Part shown: positions 1-14,138 of the stretch, in pieces
Layout of the letters: each line of letters begins with the position of its first letter
Position numbering within the stretch: position 1 is the first letter of the stretch
Assembly: GCF_013368755.1 (NCBI RefSeq)
Contig: NC_049563.1
Location: forward strand, 1,178,001 to 1,242,000
Source of the DNA: Talaromyces rugulosus
Taxonomy: Eukaryota; Ascomycota; Eurotiomycetes; Eurotiales; Trichocomaceae
Reading direction: 5' to 3'
Length of the DNA stretch: 64,000 bases
Notes under the pieces: generated by a model
Database searches by the model: none
What the model was told of the DNA's origin: nothing
The model's input: only the letters and a program-made list of their open reading frames with translations
Made by a program: the position numbers and the translations under genes

Positions 1-193
1 CATGCCGATAAGAATAGTAAAGTACATAGCAGCGCGTTCCAAGCATCGTAAACCAATCGTCAAGCCTGCTGTATCACAAGAAAGGATAGCAAATTACGGA
101 AATAAAATAAGCCGAAAGAAACACCCATCCATCTCATTTCAATCGTGACACGTCGTGACTGCAATAAGCATAACAACCTGTTCTAGCCTCAAA

Positions 194-2915
194 TCAACTT
201 CGGCTTCCGAGAAATCGTTTTTCGTTTTCGTATACGTCTGCTAATTGCCGAAGGACATTACCCATTCGCCATGTCACTGCACCAGTTAGTTATTATACCC
301 CCATACAGGGAGAACAAAAACCTACCTTCCCAGGTCCAGTTGTCGTCGAGGAAACTAGCCCACATCTTTGCCGCGCTGGCTGCAAGCGATGTACGGCCAT
401 TGTCGTTGCTGCCAACTTCCTGCAGCATCTCTGAGAGATTGTCAAGATTTTTCTTCTCCTCGTGATCTGGTGGCGCGAAACCCTGCTGCATTTCCAGTGT
501 ATGGACCCACTTGGTATAGAACAGAGCTGCGATATGATCAGTCAAGCACAACAGAGCAAAAAGAAACTCCACACTTACCGCAGTCCCATGCAGCTACTGT
601 ATGCTCGATACTGCAGGTGAACACGTCCGTTTTATTAACCAACTGATTTCCATGCCGTATCGGTATTAGTAAGCCATCAAAGACTTGTGCGACAGCCTTT
701 GCGAGAAATGGTGATCGGACTTGTTGAATCTGCACATAGTCTCTTGCAGCTCTGAGTACTTCTTGTCCGTCATCACAAAACAACATGGTACGGTTAAAAG
801 CTCCACTTCCAGTAAATACGCGGACATAACAGCTTCGGAGTACCGCCATGCCATTGAATAGTAGCGTTCTTTCAACGCTTCCCCGTGTACTTGCAATCCC
901 AGCAGATTTTCCCAGTGCCAGAACTCTATGGCATCTTGATAGGGACTCCTCCGTCTGACTGGTGCATAGTGCTTTCATTTGTTCTTCCGCTTTGGCATCG
1001 ATGGAAAAATTCATGAAGGACTGCGTGGATTGCGTGACGTGCCACATGTGCACATTGACAGCATGCATCAGAATTGCAGCAGAAAAAGGCGACCATTGTT
1101 GTTCTAAATCCGGGTTGAAATCTTTGCCAAAGAGCAACGCTGTCAAGGCTTGGTTGACATCTAAGGGCCTATTTACTCTCACGGCCATTGCTTCCTTCCA
1201 ATGCTCCTCATCAGCAGCCATCCAAATAGTCTCCGGCTCGGGCATTTCAATTTTCAGATCCTCTGTTGTGGATATTCCAGGCGAAACATTATAAGCAGCT
1301 GTTAGAAGACTGCTAGTGATAAATATGCCGAAAAGCAGGCGCTTTGTCGATTCCCGTTCAATCCAAGTTGCCCAGTTCTCAGGAGCCGTTTCACGGGACG
1401 CCGAAAGTGCCGACCTCCTCCAAGCAAACTCTCGATGGAAAAATCCAATGTTCTCAAGTGCCCAAGCCACTGCTGCACCATTACCACCAAAAGCTGCTCC
1501 TACAGTCAGGAGTAGCCTACTTTGGACTTCCCACAACGAGCGACTAGAGCTCCCAGAATCAACACTTTGCAGTGCTTCATTTGCTATTTCCCGTAGGTGA
1601 TTCGCAGTGTCTCTATCCTTATCAAAGAGTGCACCAATTGAGCACATCGCTAGGAATAGCGGGCTAGGCGTTTCTGAGATGTCAAACGAGGGAGGGTGAA
1701 AGATTGGTAGGTGGTTGTTAAATGACTTGAAAAAAGTGTTCATAAAGTGATGAAGACTCTGCAAGCTTGGTATCCGTAGTTCTTTAGAGTCAATGGAGAG
1801 TCTTTCTTGAATATCTGTTATCAAAAATATTCGAGTTTCCTCTGTCATGACTTTTGGCAACTGAGGCTCGCTTCGGATCTTGGAATTGCGAGAGGGACGT
1901 CCGCGCCGCCGTTGCTCAGAAGGCATCTTATCTAGAGCAAATATATTGTTCGTCGATCCGTCATTCGAATTTTCAGCTGTGATGATTTGATTGAGTAATA
2001 GGACCTGATCATCAGTACTCGATCCAGGAAGCAATGTAAAAAAGTTGGGATTTCCAGGCTCTGTATCTGTGGACGATGTAGGTATATAATCTGATTTCGG
2101 CAGGTCCATGGTTAGACTCGGGTCAAGAGGGAAGCCATGATCATAATTGAACTGTATGGGTTCCTGCGGTTGAATATGAGACATGTGCGGTTCATATGAG
2201 AAATGATGTGAGTCAAGCGGAAATGACGACTGGAAATGTAGGGACCCATCCTCATTTGGGGCCCCGGCGACCATGTTGACAGGGTTTGCTAAATTCGCTA
2301 AACTGGGATCTAAGTGTCGATCAAGATCGAACGCTTCGGAAACACCGCTGACTAGCTCGGGATCGCTTATTTCTGAGGACGATGACACGCGGGGCGAAGG
2401 AAGAAAGCTCTCATATTGGATAACCGTTTCATTGTTTATGAGCACACCATTCTGTGGTTCAGGTTTGTAACTTTGAACAGGTGTTGGTAAGGCGGGAGCT
2501 GGGTCCCAGCTACTTCGGCTTTGGCGACGGCGGTTTGTCCGGGTCTGCGACGAGTTATTTGTTGAAGCGGTTGACTGGGCCATTGCCCATTGATCGGCGT
2601 GTAATGTACGCTCATGGCGAACGAGCAAGTCCCTGGGCCTAAGTTAGCAACTACGGCTGATATCAAGCATCGAGACAGACTCACTTTCTGCCGTACGACT
2701 TCTCACAGAACCTGCAAGAAAACGGTCGCTCGCGGAAATCTGACACAGAATGAATTAGCAACGGAAAGAAGTCTTGTATACAAGGAAGTCATCGACTTAC
2801 GTGCACGCTCATGACGAATACAATGCTCGGTACGTTTGAAGGTGCGACCACAGATACTGCAAGCTCGCAGCCGCTTGCCTTTCTCAAACCTCTCTTGAGG
2901 CATCGCGAGATCCAC
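194..2915 (-). CDS. C2H2 zinc-finger / fungal_trans transcription factor
   Basis: Probable nuclear DNA-binding regulator of about 835 residues in five exons (2915-2801, 2739-2685, 2632-579, 526-326, 276-194). Two adjacent C2H2 fingers only appear after splicing: finger 1 reads CSICGRTFKRTEHCIRHERA followed by His (His formed across intron 1), and finger 2 reads CRFCEKSYGRK-DLLVRHERTLH with the exact C-x2-C-x12-H-x4-H spacing once a CCCAG acceptor at 2633 is used. This spacing decides the splice choice. A Ser/Pro/Asn-rich linker follows, with an AT-hook-like RRGRPSRN near 1900, then a fungal-specific transcription factor middle-homology region (IFHPPSF, LAMCSIGALF). The last two small exons are inferred from GT..AG signals. 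ATG 2903 is an alternative start. The target genes cannot be told from sequence. Confidence 0.85.
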
Positions 2916-3932
2916 CCGGTGCGGGGCAGGAAGACAAAGACCAGGTTATATATAGCGCGCGGAGCGATTGATGGTAACCGCAAGGCGCGTTGAGACAAGA
3001 CGATACAATAATAACCAAGGCACACAAGTGAAGTCAGCCGGTGACGGCTCCGAGAAAGGCCGGATAAGAAGGCGGGCGTTGAGATTGGCCGCGCGGGTTG
3101 ACTGCGTGCGGGGAAGTCGGCCTCGCCCTGTTCGGGTTAGCGCCAAATCGGTGGGGTGCGATGCTGTCATACTGGCTGATTATGTAATGTGATTGGTGGT
3201 GTATATCGGGACTAGCGTTATCCTCGTGCCCAATGACTTGCATGATCGCGCGGCTTGGCAGTAGTCACGTGCACTCCGCAGCCCTCATATTATTTATGTT
3301 GGATTTTTGTCAATTGATCATTCTCTTGCTTTTCTGTGTTTTTCTACATAAGGATCTTTGAAATTACTGTAAAGGATTTGAGACATTACATAGATTAAAA
3401 TCTTGAAGTTTAGTACTAATTGATATCAATCAATCGACTAATATATATTTGTGTATTATCTCCATTATCAAATATTTTGAACATAACATTGAAAAGGTAC
3501 ATGAAAAATTCTTGCAGTACATGTAGGGATGACCGAATAGGTTATTTCGGTTGATAAATATTCCCGCAAAGGTCTTAATTGTCAATGCCGACCTCTGAAA
3601 TTTTGTTGGTAACATTGAAGCAAATAGCTTAAACTCCTATCAGATGCCCTGAGTCATATATAGCCTTCAACTTTGAAGAATTAAAATGACCCCCAACTAC
3701 ATGGTTGCAGCCGATGCTTTGAATTCAACAGAAATACTGAATGAACATGTAAAATGTGTCTGAATTTGACTTTACCTCCGGATTTACTCCCATCAGCGGA
3801 ATTAAAGGTGACGAATAACTATCGTCATAACTAACTGACGTCCATATACAACTATCAACAATAACTCAAAAAAAAAGACTACTCTCCAAAAATTTCATTC
3901 AAGGGACATTTGAATGTAGAGTTCATCAAAAA
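2916..3932. other. intergenic, promoter side of both neighbours
   Basis: About 1 kb between two divergent genes. The half next to the C2H2 gene is GC-balanced and the half from about 3280 is AT-rich. No open frame with coding character or conserved RNA was seen. It must hold both promoters. Confidence 0.5.
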
Positions 3933-4983
3933 ATGGCTACTAGCAAGGACCTCAGTGCTCAGACCATCTTTGGCATCAAAGGCTTCGTCGCCGTGATAAC
4001 CAACGGCGCAACCGGGGTAGGCCTCATGGCTGCACAAACTTTAGTCACCAACGGCGCACGTGTGTATATAGTCAGTCGACGACAGGACTTTCTCCAGAAG
4101 GCGGCTGAAACCGTCAATGCTGGAGCTTCGAGTGGAGGGAAACTAGTTCCGTAAGTTCAAGTATCTCTCTCTATTATACCTCAAAGAATTAATGGGTGTA
4201 TTAACTATGAATATATCCCTCCCAGAATCACGGCAGACATCAGCCAAACAGACGGAATCCGCACTATATCCTCCGAAATCACTCGTCTCGAACCAGACGG
4301 TATCAATATCCTTGTTAATAATGGCAATGTTTCGCCCGAAGAACGTGCTCGTTCCGAAGCCTACACTATCGACTTCAGTGATGCAAACGCAGTATCTAAG
4401 TGGATGACCACCGATGGGCCTGACGCATGGAAAGATGCCTATTCTGGCAATATCGCCTCTCACCATTTTCTAACAGCCGCTCTACTGCCCTTGCTCGACA
4501 AAGGCAGACAACAAACTCCAGGCCATTCCAGTGCTATCATAAATATTGCATCTGCTGCCGGTCTGACCAAGACACACAGCCACGGGCAGTTTGCGTTTTC
4601 ATCTACCAAGGCGGCGTTCATACATTTGACCAAGGAGTGGGCTCACACATTTTTGCCTCTCCGGGTAAGAGTCAATTGTATTTCACCAGGAATATTTTCA
4701 CCTGTTTTTCCGGGAGAGGGTGTTAGGGATGAGGGACAGAGAGAGCGGCTGGAACGAGTTGGGAATGAGATTCCTGCTGGTCAGTATTTTTCTTTTTGAG
4801 ACAGTTGACCAGTCATTGACATGCTAATTGGTTGTTACATTGATTGTTATAGGTCGACCGGGAAAGGAGACTGACATTGGGGCTGCAATACTTTATCTTT
4901 GTAGCAAGGCAGGCACCTACGTAAATGGGCAAGTCCTCCATCTTGACGGAGGAATTCTGCTCAAGGCACCGTCTACAGTCTAG
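3933..4983 (+). CDS. SDR-family protein with altered catalytic residues
   Basis: A short-chain dehydrogenase/reductase fold protein of 300 residues in three exons (3933-4150, 4226-4779, 4853-4983), the normal length for classical SDRs. Visible landmarks: the nucleotide-binding turn ITNGATGVG near residue 30, the NNGN segment where classical SDRs have NNAG, the Ser strand INIASAAG, the active-site stretch FAFSSTKAAFIHLTKE, then RVNCISPGIF and the C-terminal VNGQVLHLDGG. The catalytic Tyr of Y-x3-K is Phe here (codon ttt), while the Lys is kept; the first Gly of TGxxxGxG is Asn. It therefore resembles a pseudoenzyme or an SDR with changed chemistry. Frame, intron signals and length are intact, so it does not look like a decaying gene. 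Substrate and pathway are unknown. Confidence 0.85.
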
Positions 4984-5282
4984 TTCAATCCACAAAGCGT
5001 ACTCACAAGACAGGTTTCTATTGGCTGCCTAATAATAAATGCTACTCTCATATGTACGAGAAAAGTTTTGTCTTCTTCAAATATGGTATCAACGAATAGC
5101 AGGCACACGCACACACATGCATAAATTAGAATTTTGATACGTGGTTTCTACAGGCCGGTCCTTGTATTCCTGCGCCATCAATTTACCGACTTAAGCTCTG
5201 CGGTATTGCAGGGCAAAAGAGCCATCAGGTATAAAACCAAATGAACTGTCATCATCTTCGAGATATTAAGTCTATTCATGAT

Positions 5283-6545
<1,263 letters not shown>

Positions 6546-7195
6546 GGTGTTGTTGTGGACAAGGCGAGGTCAGCGCACCAGGGCCTGAATGGAGGGGCGG
6601 ACGGGACGGGGCGTGGCAGTCTCGTGCTGATACGATAGCAATCCGCCGACGGCAATAGAGCAGGATAAAGCAAAACAGAAGCAAAAGTAAAAGAAGGGAC
6701 GAGAACACGAGGGTCAAATGGATTGGTTATGGTAAGCGCGGTATCGCTGGAGCATAGAGCGAGATGCGGGCTTTGTTGGAGGGATCAGGCAAGGTTGCTC
6801 TTGGGTCTTTGGGGCTGGACGGGGGAAACAAGAGCGCAGGTTGTGCCACAGCCGCCACGCCACATGCGTGCGCCACACACGGGGTGGCTCGTCTCCACTT
6901 TTCTCGAGTACTTGTCAACAGTCAACATTTTGTCTACTCTACACTATCTGGCTCATGCTCTATTAATTCCACGATGTATGAGGATCTCGAGAAACTCACA
7001 GGGGCAGCCAATCATAGCAGCAGCCCATGTTTTCACTACACTTTGTCGCCTACTTCGCAGCTTTGAACGAGCTTGTTCTTCAAGTGTCAACACAAATACT
7101 CTGCCGTCAATTGTTCAATCTTGCTACCATCTAACGCCATAATATCATTACTCATGCATAGGTTTTTGGAATCATGCCGACTACATACTCGCCCA
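6546..7195. other. intergenic
   Basis: About 650 bases holding the promoter and leader of the PP2A gene and the 3' end of the PI31 gene. Open frames here have no recognisable product. Nothing else seen. Confidence 0.5.
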
Positions 7196-8325
7196 TCAAA
7201 TAATTCCGCCGCCGCCAAAACCACCTGAACCGAAACCGCCAGGCCCAAAGCCGCGTCCCCCAGGGCCCTGCCCTCGACCAGACGGAGGTGCATCCCACGG
7301 GCCGACTGGATCATAACGCGACCCTGGCGGTGCACGCGGGTTGTAGCCTCCTTGGCCGCCTGAGCCTCCGAACATAGGGTCGTCGGGTGTTGGGTGCATT
7401 CCACCACCGCCTCCGCCAGGTCCGAACGAGCCCCTCAAGGGATCGTACGGCCCCAAGCCTTGAGGATATAAATCTTGCTGGCCGCTTCTCGGCACACCTC
7501 CTCCTCCATACGGCGGCACAAATCCACGTGGTGGTCGATTGATTTCGAACTCATCTTCGAACCCGGGTGGTGCGAAATCTCCAGCTGGACCTGGACGACG
7601 CGGCGCCGCAGCTAACGGGTCATCAAACGGATACGGACGAGCAGGAACAGGGCCTTGGTCGTCTCGCAATGGATCGTGCCTGGGAGGCTCTTCAGGTTGC
7701 GTCGCTCGCTGGTCCTCTGACTCTCTCGTGGCTTCCTTGAATGCACTTCGGGGTTGGAATCGCTGAATCACATGGACTTTGAACATGCCGACCAGATCTT
7801 CTAGGCGAGCTGAAGATTTGAAACTTTCCTTCAATGTGACCACTGCGTCAGAAGCTAGTGTCAGGGGAAACGCGTTTGTCGAGATGTAATCATCGACGGT
7901 CAAGTCAAACGACGTTGCTTTGTCTTCCCCAGCCAGTCCCATAATCACCGCATTGTTTCCCAGCCGGTTAACTTTGAGAATGTACTCGATCGACGATTCA
8001 GATGGTGCATAGCGGAAGGAATAGGTGTTCTTGTGGGCGCTCCATTCTTTCGGTAGTACGGTTGCATCTGTGTTTCCAACTATCAAAACATCAATCAGCC
8101 TTGGTCCCTATCCAGAACAAACGGAACAGACAAACCAAGGTTATCATCTTCACCCAATCCAACCAACCGAAACCCTGCAGCCACCATGGAAGCATGGCCC
8201 ACAAGTGCAATAAGCTCGTAGGCACTGCCTACGGTCGCCTCCGTTTGCCCATCGCCCCTCACTGACTGGAGCGCAACATCTAGGACGCGGGAGGTATCTG
8301 GGGAGATGTCTTCGGCGCCAGCCAT
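7196..8325 (-). CDS. PI31-type proteasome regulator
   Basis: Homologue of PI31/Fub1, a regulator that binds the 20S proteasome core. About 357 residues in two exons joined near 8145-8096 (the junction makes EDDNL-VGNTDATV). The N-terminal half is the globular PI31 domain (LPKEWSAHKNTYSFRYAP, then VNRLGNNAVIMGLAGED). The C-terminal half is low complexity, rich in Pro and Gly, with the family's repeated DPL and GPGGGG-type segments and ending GGFGGGGII. In this family the Pro/Gly-rich tail is the part that enters the proteasome. Start at ATG 8325; a GTG just upstream is not needed. Confidence 0.9.
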
Positions 8326-9412
8326 CACGTAAAAAACAACGGTGAGACTTCAAGGGCTATTTGTTTGATTGCCTTTAAGCGGAGATGTCTTTGGGTAGAG
8401 TCAGTAGGTCGCCATTTGCCTGGCGCATTTAACTTACCATGCGGCGATGACATAACCTCGAATGCCTAAACTGGAGAAAAGACGGCCCGCAATGCAAACA
8501 GTGCAAACCAGGATTGAGGAGTTACAATAGTACGTAGTGACACCAGAAGATGTTTAATATCAAGCGCTGTAGAATGTTGAGTATTGATTGGATAGAAAGA
8601 TCAGAATATCTCTGTCCTGTATTCCAAAACAGCAAAAAGCAATAACGAATCTATATATACATGATCATCTTGAACCCGGTTGCTGCTGCAAATAGGACCG
8701 GTTTATTGCCACGCACATCCGCACTTCTTACCAACTTAGGGCAACGATCACGTGCATATCCCCACAGAAACACCCAATAAGCGTCATTGCCGTTGAAGAT
8801 GACCGTACAAAGTTGCAGGCGTGTCAAAACAGCAAAAAAACAATGTTTTAGCAAATGGAGTTTGATCAGCTGTAGATTATACCTCGTCATCATCTACCTC
8901 GCCTGCAGATTTGCAACGTGGTGGCGAAAATACCAGCCTGTTTGGCAGGAAAGCGAGTGGCTGGTCTGCATTATTGTCGATTTCTTGGCGCGCGCCAGTG
9001 GCATTGTGCGATCGGTACTGCCACGGCCGGCTCGTGACTGGGCAGCCACGCTGGGTCGAGTTAACGAGTGAGCTGCTTGCTACCACCGAAGCAATTTCGA
9101 GGCTCGATCTTCTTCTCGATCTCCTACCTTCGTTCAAAACGTTCTCAACCTAGCCCTTCCCCACGTTCGCATCTTCGCATTCGTTGTGAGCAACTCCTCG
9201 TTCGCTGCTTACAACTACAGCTCCGTTGCATATATTCTCGCAATTACTGTCCCCTCCGGCCTATATTTTTTGTTCGTGCCGTGTGCGGAGTCTACCGTCG
9301 CTTTTTTTCGCGCCCTCTTTTTCGCCACGAAGAAGCGTACCTGGTATGTCCAACCCAGAATTTTGTCTCTCGACCGCACCTTCTGATCTGATGTTCCTGG
9401 ACTGTAGCAACA
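8326..9412. promoter_or_regulatory. divergent promoter region, PI31 / GYF gene, with a probable 5'UTR intron
   Basis: Divergent intergenic region of about 1.1 kb. On the plus side a leader intron for the GYF gene is likely: donor GTATGT at about 9342 and acceptor CTGTAG at about 9407, five bases before the ATG. On the minus side a GTAAGT donor near 8436 and an AAAG acceptor near 8390 could be a leader intron of the PI31 gene. No other coding signal seen. Confidence 0.4.
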
Positions 9413-12400
9413 ATGCCCTCGCCACTACCTTCAAGCTTTGCCTCTGCGGCTGCTGGCAACACCCAAGACCCTAGGAGAGATAGCAGTGTCGGTGGAGGAG
9501 AATGGTAAGACACAAACACTTCTTTCGCCTTTCGGCTTCATCCCATTGTGGAAAGCAGCAAAATTCCAGTTTTTCATGAGAGAATTATTGCTGACCGGCT
9601 GTGCGTGTTGCAGGACACGGTCTCGCATGAACGGCGCAACTCAAACGTTCCGCCGTCCATCTGTTGCGACAAATCTTTCACATACTCGTGATAGTAGCCA
9701 ACCCATGTCCGCTTCCACTCCTACTTCTGCTGCATACATCCCTCCTCATCTGAGTTCCAGCTACCAGCCTCGCAACGGCTCTACTGCCGATAGTCGATAT
9801 TCCAAGGAACAACTTCTAAGCATCTTCAAGACTCAGCGAGATTCAGGAACGTTGGGAAAGAACATGGGCGACCACTTCTTGGCGACGTGGAACCCGCTCG
9901 AAGATAGTTCATCTACAAACGGTGCCTGGGGGAAGCGAGAGGACCAGAAGGATCCCTCTTCAGGCCCAGAAGTCTGTTGGGATCACCTAGGGCTGCATGG
10001 ACCGTTGGCGTTATCAGATCTGACTGACGAAGAGAGAGAGGTAAGCCATTTGTTCTTCGAATTGCCATATGTCTTGTTAACCGTGTTCACAGCTGTTTAC
10101 AACCACTGTCAATTCCCCGCTCAAGCCCCCGCCGTCAAGCGCTTCCAAGGACAATGCTGGGCCGGTTACTGGGCGCAAGTCGTCCATATCACATGCTAAC
10201 ACCTTCAGCACTTCATCCCCTAACTCTGCACGACCTCCTGCTCGACGCCGCGAAACCCAAGATTCCACCGGAAATCCAATGTCACCAACAAGTGGCACTC
10301 GTTTCTTCCGAGAAGAACCTAATACAACCACCCCCCCTCCTTCCCTCTTACGTCGCAAAACCGACATTCGTGATTCGAGCTCTACAATCAGACCCGAAGA
10401 CAAGGACAAGGCAAAGGAAATAACGGGTCGGGAAGGCTCAGACATTTCGTCTCCATTTGGCTCGTTGAAACGCAGCACCACTAACCCAGTCGTGAGTGGG
10501 TTGGCTGGAGCGACATCTCCATGGCCCTCAGGTTCTCAAAATTCGCCAATGGGTGCTTTTGGTAGCTTCTCACTTGCCGGTTCCAATGCTCAGCCTAGTC
10601 CCGCGACTGAAAAACGGCCTGGTTATGGTAGCCTCCGCGGTGAAAGCAGATTCAAAGGTCTCCTGTCGAAGGACAGCTCAGAAGATGTCGGGAGAGACAA
10701 GGCCTTGCAAAGAGGACTAGATCGTCTTACCGAGGATGAAGGGGGGAGTCGCTCTCATTCTCCGTGGGGTGAACCAGTCAAGACTCGCGCCGTCCGTAGT
10801 GAAACGAATCCGTTTGACGAGGCCCGGAGTGGGAGTGCCTCTCTTGGAGGGTCTCAGGAAGTAGCGTCTGGCGTCGACGAGCTTGGATTCTCTGCTTTTG
10901 GCATGACGGCTGGTGTTCCCGGTCTCCGCGAATTGATAGGCCGCGGCGAGGATCCTCAAAGCCCCTTCCATGGCCTACCTGGTTTGGAACCAGCTAGCCC
11001 AACGAACACCAACCCGTACCAGAGCCCTCGAGGCGAAAAGGTAGAGGAAGATGTGGACACGGATGGCTCAGATGTTCAGCGTACTCAACACCCCGGTTTG
11101 AGTGGGTTACGGGACGAATCATCTGCTTTTGGGTCTATTCGACGGGCCGGTTCTGGCTTGGATACGTCTGTTGGCGACCGTAGCCAGACTTCTAGCGCTG
11201 GACCTGGCAGAAACTTTTCAGGCTTGGGCGGGCTTGGTGCTGTTCCTGGTCTTGGTGGAGCAAGTGGATGGCCATCCGCTGGGGCTATTGGTACACCAAC
11301 ACGAGAAAGATCTGCATTCACTGGGTTTGGTGATCCTATTTTTGGCTCCGTGGCAGAAATGCAATCCCCGAGTCTTTCCAGTCTTGGCGGGGGTGGGTTC
11401 TTTGGATCTCATGCCGGTCTTAGCAATACAGGAAGCATTGGTCGAACCAGTAAAATGGGTGCCCTGTTCCCTTCTGCATTGCAGGAACAGATGCAGGGTC
11501 TAGACGATGGAAGCAGACAACAAGGTAGGGTTTTATTCGACGCACGCCATAATGAGCTCATGTCTGATGCCGAAATAGAACTCAATACCTCATCGTCAGC
11601 TTCATCGCAAGTACCTATCACTTCGTCTACAAGTGCGCTACATACACCTCTAGCAGCATCAGGAGAAGGCCCTCAGACTAGTCAAACTCCGTCTGCTGGG
11701 AGTTCTGGTACAATACCTACTGCTCAGCAACGTACTATGGTCATGCCAGATCGCATGCGGTGGATTTATCGCGATCCGCAGGGCAATATCCAAGGGCCAT
11801 GGTCAGGATTGGAAATGCATGACTGGTTCAAGGCAGGCTTCTTTACAGCTGAATTGCAAGTCAAGAAACTGGAAGATCCTGAATTTGAACCTCTGGCTCA
11901 GCTTGTACGTCGCATTGGTAACTCTCGTGAGCCATTTTTGGTGCCTCAGATTGGTATTCCTCATGGCCCTGAACCTACTTCTGCCGCCTGGACCGCCCCT
12001 TCGCAGACTGGAGCAGCGCAGCCACCGTTTGCCAACAGTTTTCCAACCTTTGGAACGACATTAACTGCAGAGCAACAAAATGCCTTGGAAAGAAGAAAGC
12101 AGGAAGAGCAGTACCTCATGGCTAGACAGAAGGAACACCTTGCTCAGCAACAGGCAATGATGAAGCAAATCCAATTACAAGGTGGACCACACAATATACA
12201 GCCGCCTCTCCAGCACCAATCCAGCGCACATAGCCTACAAAGTCAACCTAGTTTTGGAAGCATCAATTCTCCTGCGGCTGGTTACCAACCCAGTCCAATC
12301 CACGGACCTATTCAACCTCCACAGGCTATGCCAGGCTACTTTGATGCCCCTTTCAGACAGAATTCTCTTTCCTTGGGCCCGCAGATCCTTGGTACCGATT

Positions 12401-14138
12401 TTGGATCGCATGATGAACTGCCGGGATTGCTCGACCGTTTGAACATAAACCGATCAGGTCCCTTTCCTTTGAATAGTCAAAGTTCATTTGGCAGTCGCCA
12501 GCAAGAAGCCGGCGTAAACTCTCAACAGATTAACTCGATGCTCCAGGATCGTGCTCGTCTCCAGCAAGAGCAGGACCAATATGACAAGAGTCACCCGGAC
12601 AGTCTGTTTGAACAGCAAGCTCGCGAAGAGCGTCTTCGTCAATTTCATGCACTACGTACTGACGAGGAAGAACTTGCGTTAAGGGGCGGAGAAGGGCTAC
12701 CGACTCACCCGACAGCTGCTTTGGCACAGCAAGTTGAACAGGCTCAGCTTGGAGATGAGGAAGACGATTTTTTGGAAAACGACGACGAATCTGAAGTATC
12801 ACCCGGTGAACCATTGTCTCTTTCACAGCAAGTCCAGAAAGCAGCTACGGCCCAGAGACAGCAAAAACAAGCACAGACCGAAGCCGCCTGGACAGTAAAG
12901 GGAGACCCTGGCATTCCACATCCATTTCCCCCTCCGCCTTCTGCATCGCCCCTACCTGCGCCAGCAGCCCAGCGGAACCGTCAAAATGTAGCTGACGCTC
13001 TTGCTGCGACTTCACGTTCACAAAGTCAGACTCCTATTGACACCCCGTCTACTTCTATAGCTCCTTGGGCCAAGGATACCACCGAAGCACCAAAGGGTCC
13101 GTCTCTGAAGGAAATCCAGGAAGCAGAAGCACGAAACGCGGCTCAACGAGAAGAGCTTGCAGCCCAGGCTCGTCGCGCTCAATTTATAGCCGAACAGGAG
13201 CGTCTTAGCCAAGCTCAGCAAGCAGCCGCACCTGGATTGCCTTCAACGGCCAACTGGGCCAGTGGAGCCTCTCCTGCGCCCCCTAGTACTGCAAGTTCAG
13301 TTTGGTCCAAGCCTGTCGCGAAGGCCACCACAGCTCCTGCAAAGACCCTTGCTCAGATTCAAAAAGAAGAGGAAGCTCGCAAGCAGAAATTAGCTCAGGC
13401 TACTGTCGTACAGACCACTGCAGCCAGCCCTACTGGAGCGTCGGCGGCGGCTGCTGCTGCTGCTGGAAAGCGATATGCCGACCTTGCTAGCAAGGTGGCC
13501 TCACCTATGGCTCCTACAGCATCAGGTGCATGGACTACGGTGGGCGCCGGAGGTAAAGCTAAAGCACCACCAGTCGTTGCGCCAATTTCACCAGCTGCGC
13601 CAGCTGCAGCTCGCTCTGCCAGTGCTACGATGGTCGTCCCACAAGTAGCAAAGGCAAAACCAGTGGCGCCGATCAGGACAGTCACAGTCGGCACCATTCC
13701 AACCGCCAACCCGAACCGCGCTACTGAAGAGTTTACGAAATGGGCCAAGATCACTCTCGGAAAGGGACTCGACAACGGGATCAATGGTATGTCTTAAAAA
13801 TAACAATGAAGAAGTTGATAATGGACTTGTGCTAACATGATATGATAGTTGACGATTTTGTCCAGCAACTGCTACTTCTGCCTGTCGAAGCAGAAATCAT
13901 TTCAGACTCTGTGTACGCGAATTCTCAGACACTGGACGGCCGCCGTTTTGCGGATGAATTCATTCGCCGTCGCAAACTGGCAGAAAAGGGAATCGTGGAG
14001 CCTGTCAGTGCAGATACCAAGGGTTCTTCTGGTGGCTGGAATGAAGTTGCAAAGAAATCATTCAGTCAACCCAAGCCCGAAGAGGATGTCACTGCTACGT
14101 TCAAGGTTGTTGCGGGGAAGAAGAAGGGCAAGCGGTAG
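9413..14138 (+). CDS. GYF-domain protein (Smy2/GIGYF-like)
   Basis: A 1500-residue, largely disordered adaptor with one GYF domain. Exons 9413-9504, 9614-10040, 10093-13786 and 13849-14138. The domain sits near residues 728-790: RWIYRDPQGNIQGPWSGLEM, then HDWFKAGFF. GYF domains bind Pro-rich partners, and GIGYF/Smy2 proteins act in mRNA repression, decay and ER-Golgi traffic; a similar role is inferred. Before the domain is a Ser/Gly/Pro-rich region. After it come a Gln/Glu-rich coiled-coil-like stretch (ALERRKQEEQYLMARQ), an acidic segment and an Ala/Gln-rich helical part with repeated W-S/W-A motifs (TANWASG, SSVWSKP). The last exon ends in a basic GKKKGKR tail. Exon 1 encodes MPSPLPSSFASAAAG and is joined through a Trp codon. 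Confidence 0.9.
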
